28,828 nucleotides of DNA from contig JBGAWK010000027.1 in NCBI GenBank assembly GCA_044227665.1, positions 1 to 28,828 on the forward strand, read 5' to 3'. Shown here one piece after another: positions 28,001 to 28,828 of this stretch. The notes below the pieces were generated by a model that saw nothing but the letters and a program-made list of their open reading frames with translations, searched no databases and was not told the DNA's origin. Numbering within the stretch: position 1 is the first letter of the stretch; the number at the start of each line of letters is the position of its first letter. Both the position numbers and the translations under genes were made by a program. Source of the DNA: JBGAWK01 sp044227665. Its GTDB lineage: Bacteria; Bacteroidota; Bacteroidia; Chitinophagales; JADIYW01.

Positions 28001-28828
28001 CATCAATCAACAGAATCTATACCAGTCCTTCAAGGCTACACAGCCTATAACCTTTAGTGAGGATGATTCCACTTATAGTCTGTCATTTATTTCCGGAGAT
28101 AGCAGCGATTATATCGTAGTATTTTTGCTGGACGAAAATACTAGTGACACTTCTTCGTTCTTGGTAGATAATGTCGTCGTCAGCACCCCCGATATGGACA
28201 GTTCCAATATTATACTTTCCGAAACCTATGGCAATGACAGCATAGGCTGGCAGAACCACCACCCTATGAACAATTTCCTATATACAGCAGAGCCGCCGCC
28301 TACCCTGCCTACGATATTTACCGACTCCTGTGGCATCGCTGCCACACAAGGCAAGCTGACATTATTCCCCCAATGGATATACAATGATCTGGATGGCGGC
28401 AATTATTTTGCTGTAGCCACTCATGATTTTGAGGTGGATACGACACAGAACTATGTCTTTACCTTTGCCACAGATGCCTTGCAGCCTGATTTGTATTATA
28501 CTGTATTTGCTTTCAACCAAGGTAATCTTTTGGGTGAAAATGGCATGATTACTTATAACCTTTATGAATATAACAGCAATGACAGTATTGCCTACACCTT
28601 TGCTCCGGATAGCACCCATATTACTATCGTCGTAGGCATAAATCTAACGGCGCAGCCCACTACCGACAGCATGTTTTTGGATGACTATCTTCTGGCTGCC
28701 TATACTCAGGACAGCAGCACTACGGTGTTGGATACCTTGGCCTTCTATGATTTTGACGACGACGACCTTCACGGTATGCGCTCCTATATCCTGCCTACAG
28801 TCCCCGATACCACAGACTACACCTTAGG
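19098..28828 (+). CDS. Giant secreted RHS/YD-repeat protein with DUF6443-type domain, C-terminus beyond window
   Basis: The frame runs from ATG 19098 (MKNYFLKICVSN, cleavage near NAQ/NS, about 28) for 3243 codons and is still open at the edge. Residues 30-490 are beta-rich with Ig/PKD-like repeats. Residues 650-745 look like a fibronectin-III domain. Residues about 745-812 match DUF6443 (KEVITYSDGLLRSKQ, YYDLEGRPVFNTLP). Residues 880-2150 are a Cys-rich region. YD repeats run from about 2160, for example YDRAGNLIQ (2168), YDGLGRTIE, YDQLNRLRN, YDASGNILN and YDPTGNRIS (2706). TLQGWMKG (about 2476) and YELTNHLGNVLATVPD (about 2796) are core RHS signatures of this phylum. YYPFGMIMPER ends at about 2842, followed by tandem beta-sandwich modules. 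The usual closing core (YxYGFNGxE, then RxYDPxxGRF) is not reached, so any toxin or sorting domain at the C-terminus is unseen. Confidence 0.9.
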   Translation, partial: MKNYFLKICVSNILLILSILSHSNVNAQNSLPTGDDKSYKLKVTLTINVQQFKEYWSIHLKDSYIEFPENTTYISSHYKSVEYCTKDQVKIEYELEFCADVADKDLKIWLEGDKRKVRGCGNDRDGKAFSETENINITLVHGLQTSTHIILYDSGVRRRRDKKKQVECTIETYLIQEPCPAIPMSENYHICQSDLRHFFEDNDLDAIFYAENVKLNSSSTAGLNSMTFDPASVKWYYDPNRDNIEEYEVYNPAPAPSKVKPFADGETNITLPINSDLYAILSNPDFVGITNSEDRYVNMAVSVITNLGCELTHKFKLHLDKVPVITFDIEDNPIVSCTPVTIHPIYTPTVSSEAQNFVKYYWYRDGDAIPFSCNQDEILSYPALYTHKAVTPEGCMEYQTVHLKRDEKYVDIIAPIQPYIHSGEDNITLSFTSNFTSISESIWSKNGQIISTANSFVTNVAGEYSLKVTGDGGCMAEDKVILLEAEKDYGEILTHNLIATVKIADIETTPTTLMVADLNPSYDSKDILIYQPQLRLVYGHNFNEALNSNWKLSIISSGSPILNVYDFQVSGQKLMDIIPLPTSSPTQNSYTYTLGLGNLKAENNNGTIMSVSDLPDDIYLELSLNILHIPYLSSSATVSNLKGIYDLSNQKVNFSWSAKTEALSYELEFAYSDAKTVNREPIDILFKKRSWNVFTSNTQYSLDATFPSGRLYYRIRPVGIHIEDGNENYTHQKMGDWTYPSIPYITLTGFEENKSWNKVTTFAEEGKKKEVITYSDGLLRSKQVLTNLNSENITLSAETYYDLEGRPVFNTLPAPLETNTLSYQQTLNTKNGATITPATINDINKDPKLDINSAAAKYYSPQNPFINCINKDLLPDANGYVGTLVQYMRDNTGRVLAQSGVGEQFAINTTTNHYTRYYYTTPLQQELYLLFGANIGDAKYYDKVVAIDPNGQASVSYKNQSGKVIATALKGAAPTNLLPLESLQSSLMEYHLDNNSTDGLSVTQKFVNLGTTENYFFNYSALVKNFNSQITIYTDNGYEHTFEKCLHCSYHLDINIIDPDGIEIPLYAITESDYINPPTSLSTFTSSNHIQEELINTSELCDNSTQTIKKLFAAEFTKEGIYTLHKNIKVNNHTLSENISEYIANEETDLRSEILDFYKANLIFPPCPYDNPFYCEEYCFYALKEQFKAIIHSVVFDRENALSGKDQLTNQLYVLDIDDELETNILNQYDNLYNSCKALDIDLEYNVERSCEGLRLAMLSQLSPDGFYFLALAQPDDQIKQEDIDAAYSAFSSLISSSAFENFKVNHSGLIPDYATLPEIMNILKVNWTSEFAEELIEGHREYQHYLNCMDEAGIKAYMLDVTNSTFCEALEKDYVTDIGGVYNFDKTKNPIFETDYWENPEEVADLLDNINDAYDKYSLSMNNTSVEIKDADNNNVSLWEYLNPKEDKVYHVAYNGTNKFIKTRDLYYNHINPIPNTTDWNNVFNCPSTANVVQERFWSIFTGLYTFLIEKNLEDFHIDKGDIYYEDNYALLKPVQGQISYESIPATASVTAKNLYASHLIQQIQINCSNCNIPTNDINTENDNYDVLVNILVELSDANISEENPFGLITIDQIQQKILDEGYTALGASCILSSDNDNPQACNPLVCDAYYIEEEEENEENAITIKVFDEECFLDYLHAYKDYINKQTNPYSPPSTCTDYYGTFTGPNQSLDVSGFSVKAGQSGECDDCIRHFVLIDPNAESPCNMFIRNVQMRQLTYPALGDFTKAEEPALNFPILYRTNMQNKQYTGYKVSADYKLCPDGILCSNIPNPEILHRDLYLYSINFYDDPEWIDGDASNNTDFSSACSGNTINNGYMCGTNNLNDLHFINCLTNIFNGNCTNISANHSCQNKLSVKMKRNISNPYSVGLSASLPNIAQFDDRKLEFEFDIIRANKCNEYANNFFTFTQIQNYLNKLKKLSLVVSSDDELSTNLHVFNFGDINPANGNFSENIDYTNFGSISSDLFSETSTLSEEQNIELSNTPIHCSFTIDISDLDNPEHTYFGLLYDIDPIFNLQLLEFAITNLKISLSNDGGVSVPACAAYDPFMRDKNIGIINSPCTEDVQDPSCPNPLEDEQYTDLVESTFGQLISNWTQSLYQGYYGNCQQLAGESLKFKSTANEYHYTLYYYDRAGNLIQTVPPEGVQLLSTSFIDENGNLLNPTLVNSHSLTTDYRYNTRGQIVEQHTPDAGNSSYYFDRKTQLLYSQNDKQFANNDYSYTLYDGLGRTIEVGECKLNATPTTEDYIHREDLLIIEKSQITETHYDESVPLQNVSQKNLRNRVSATIYKDNNYTSYNSAYYYNYDEVGNVKTLYQSINLIPYTNYSYNIASYTDRILAKTTYKYDLISGKVNKVKFEDITFQDNPSAQSMAMNNGYPDIRSFEHYYHYDADNRITHVYSDYDDNKVLNLEARYFYYMHGMLARIELGHDKIQGQDFVYTLQGWMKGTDIAHIYGNYNNNINKYIPTLQSSFALQYYDGDYLSINPNPIFTPPTFEAHSDLYNGNIKAMQTHIASLATPSHCFQYKYDQLNRLRNATGYLPTSTTLTPSAYNENLTYDASGNILNLLRFAPKQGEKTLMDNLQYHYPSGSNRLLYVQDIDLYDYNGSNYSYNPDAFNEDIDNQNYGNYNYDAIGQLDGDEKEGLSMHWNVYGKLSETTKQTANSYETTQYKYDPTGNRISKLFINYYTPNDKNIEFYFRDAQGNTLCIAGTSTKNDKASTKTDYAIYGSSRVGMMSVIDDNYTDNTPSNAPQGIATGYRAYELTNHLGNVLATVPDFKYKSGAEPAFKTLTLTANDYYPFGMIMPERTYDLHDQALIPVAEDPVELMAQQDTTDAQNTDLWTNTLHKHVFKDLLTPLGTISHDQNLGAILLEGYGISPTIAAIDIHVSPNSANTISYDIRNMMNSAMGYTLVIDKAKALHYVYDPDSVTCHNINQQNLYQSFKATQPITFSEDDSTYSLSFISGDSSDYIVVFLLDENTSDTSSFLVDNVVVSTPDMDSSNIILSETYGNDSIGWQNHHPMNNFLYTAEPPPTLPTIFTDSCGIAATQGKLTLFPQWIYNDLDGGNYFAVATHDFEVDTTQNYVFTFATDALQPDLYYTVFAFNQGNLLGENGMITYNLYEYNSNDSIAYTFAPDSTHITIVVGINLTAQPTTDSMFLDDYLLAAYTQDSSTTVLDTLAFYDFDDDDLHGMRSYILPTVPDTTDYTL
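25593..27620 (+). other. YD-repeat/RHS core segment of the giant gene
   Basis: Within the 19098 frame this stretch holds at least nine YD-type units: YDRAGN, YNTRGQ, YDGLGR, YDEVGN, YDADNR, YDQLNR, YDASGN, YDAIGQ and YDPTGN. They are followed by YGSSRVGM, LTNHLGNVLA and YYPFGM. In known RHS proteins such repeats wind into a spiral beta-sheet shell; that structure is assumed here from the family. Confidence 0.85.
27840..28790 (+). other. Two tandem beta-sandwich (carbohydrate-binding-like) modules after the YYPFGM motif
   Basis: Residues about 2915-3062 and 3085-3232 follow the same plan: an opening strand set (GYTLVIDKAKAL / GNYFAVATHDFEV), a central YxV-type strand, a Ser/Asp-rich turn with a penultimate strand (DSSDYIVVFLL / DSTHITIVVGI), then S-FLVDNVVV / SMFLDDYLLAA, and a tail with DSIGWQNHHPM / DDLHGMRSYIL. 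Repetition is at the protein level; the DNA copies have diverged. Confidence 0.5.

Overview
The window looks like a Bacteroidota chromosome, probably from the Chitinophagales/Saprospirales side, though the lineage is inferred. Support comes from a secreted M43 metalloprotease with a type IX secretion (T9SS) sorting domain, a DUF3822-rsmD gene pair, a bacterial GH3-family protein, Bacteroidota -7 promoter boxes (TAnnTTTG) close to several start codons, weak Shine-Dalgarno signals and low GC.

Left part (1-6.6 kb), ordinary and mixed in function: the 5' portion of an IS982-family insertion sequence on the minus strand (1-602, cut by the window edge); an M43 protease gene (643-2055); a GH3 acyl-adenylating-type gene (2076-3575); convergent sucC for succinyl-CoA synthetase beta (3583-4779, minus); then, divergent from sucC, DUF3822 (4870-5658) overlapping rsmD (5655-6191) and a small three-helix membrane protein (6246-6566).

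Right part (6.7 kb to the end, about 22 kb): a tight plus-strand operon of six genes whose gaps run from a 1-base overlap to 10 bases. In order it encodes an AT-rich 832-aa protein with a helical middle and a barrel-like C-terminal half; a 252-aa secreted protein with a fibronectin/Ig-like domain; a 1594-aa secreted protein with an SpvB-like N-terminal motif; a 1198-aa secreted Cys-rich protein that ends in one isolated YD (RHS-type) motif; a 234-aa secreted protein that may have a LolA-like fold; and a giant RHS/YD-repeat protein starting at 19098 that is still open after 3243 codons at the window end.

The unusual system is this split RHS locus. In Tc toxins an SpvB-type half and an RHS half are fused or adjacent and fold into a closed shell around a C-terminal cargo. 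Here comparable elements are spread over separate exported proteins, with a candidate outer-membrane protein and a candidate carrier protein in the same operon. None of the complete large proteins carries an obvious T9SS sorting domain, and the RHS C-terminus, where a cargo would lie, is outside the window. Function is therefore inference. No tRNA, rRNA, CRISPR array or replication origin was seen.
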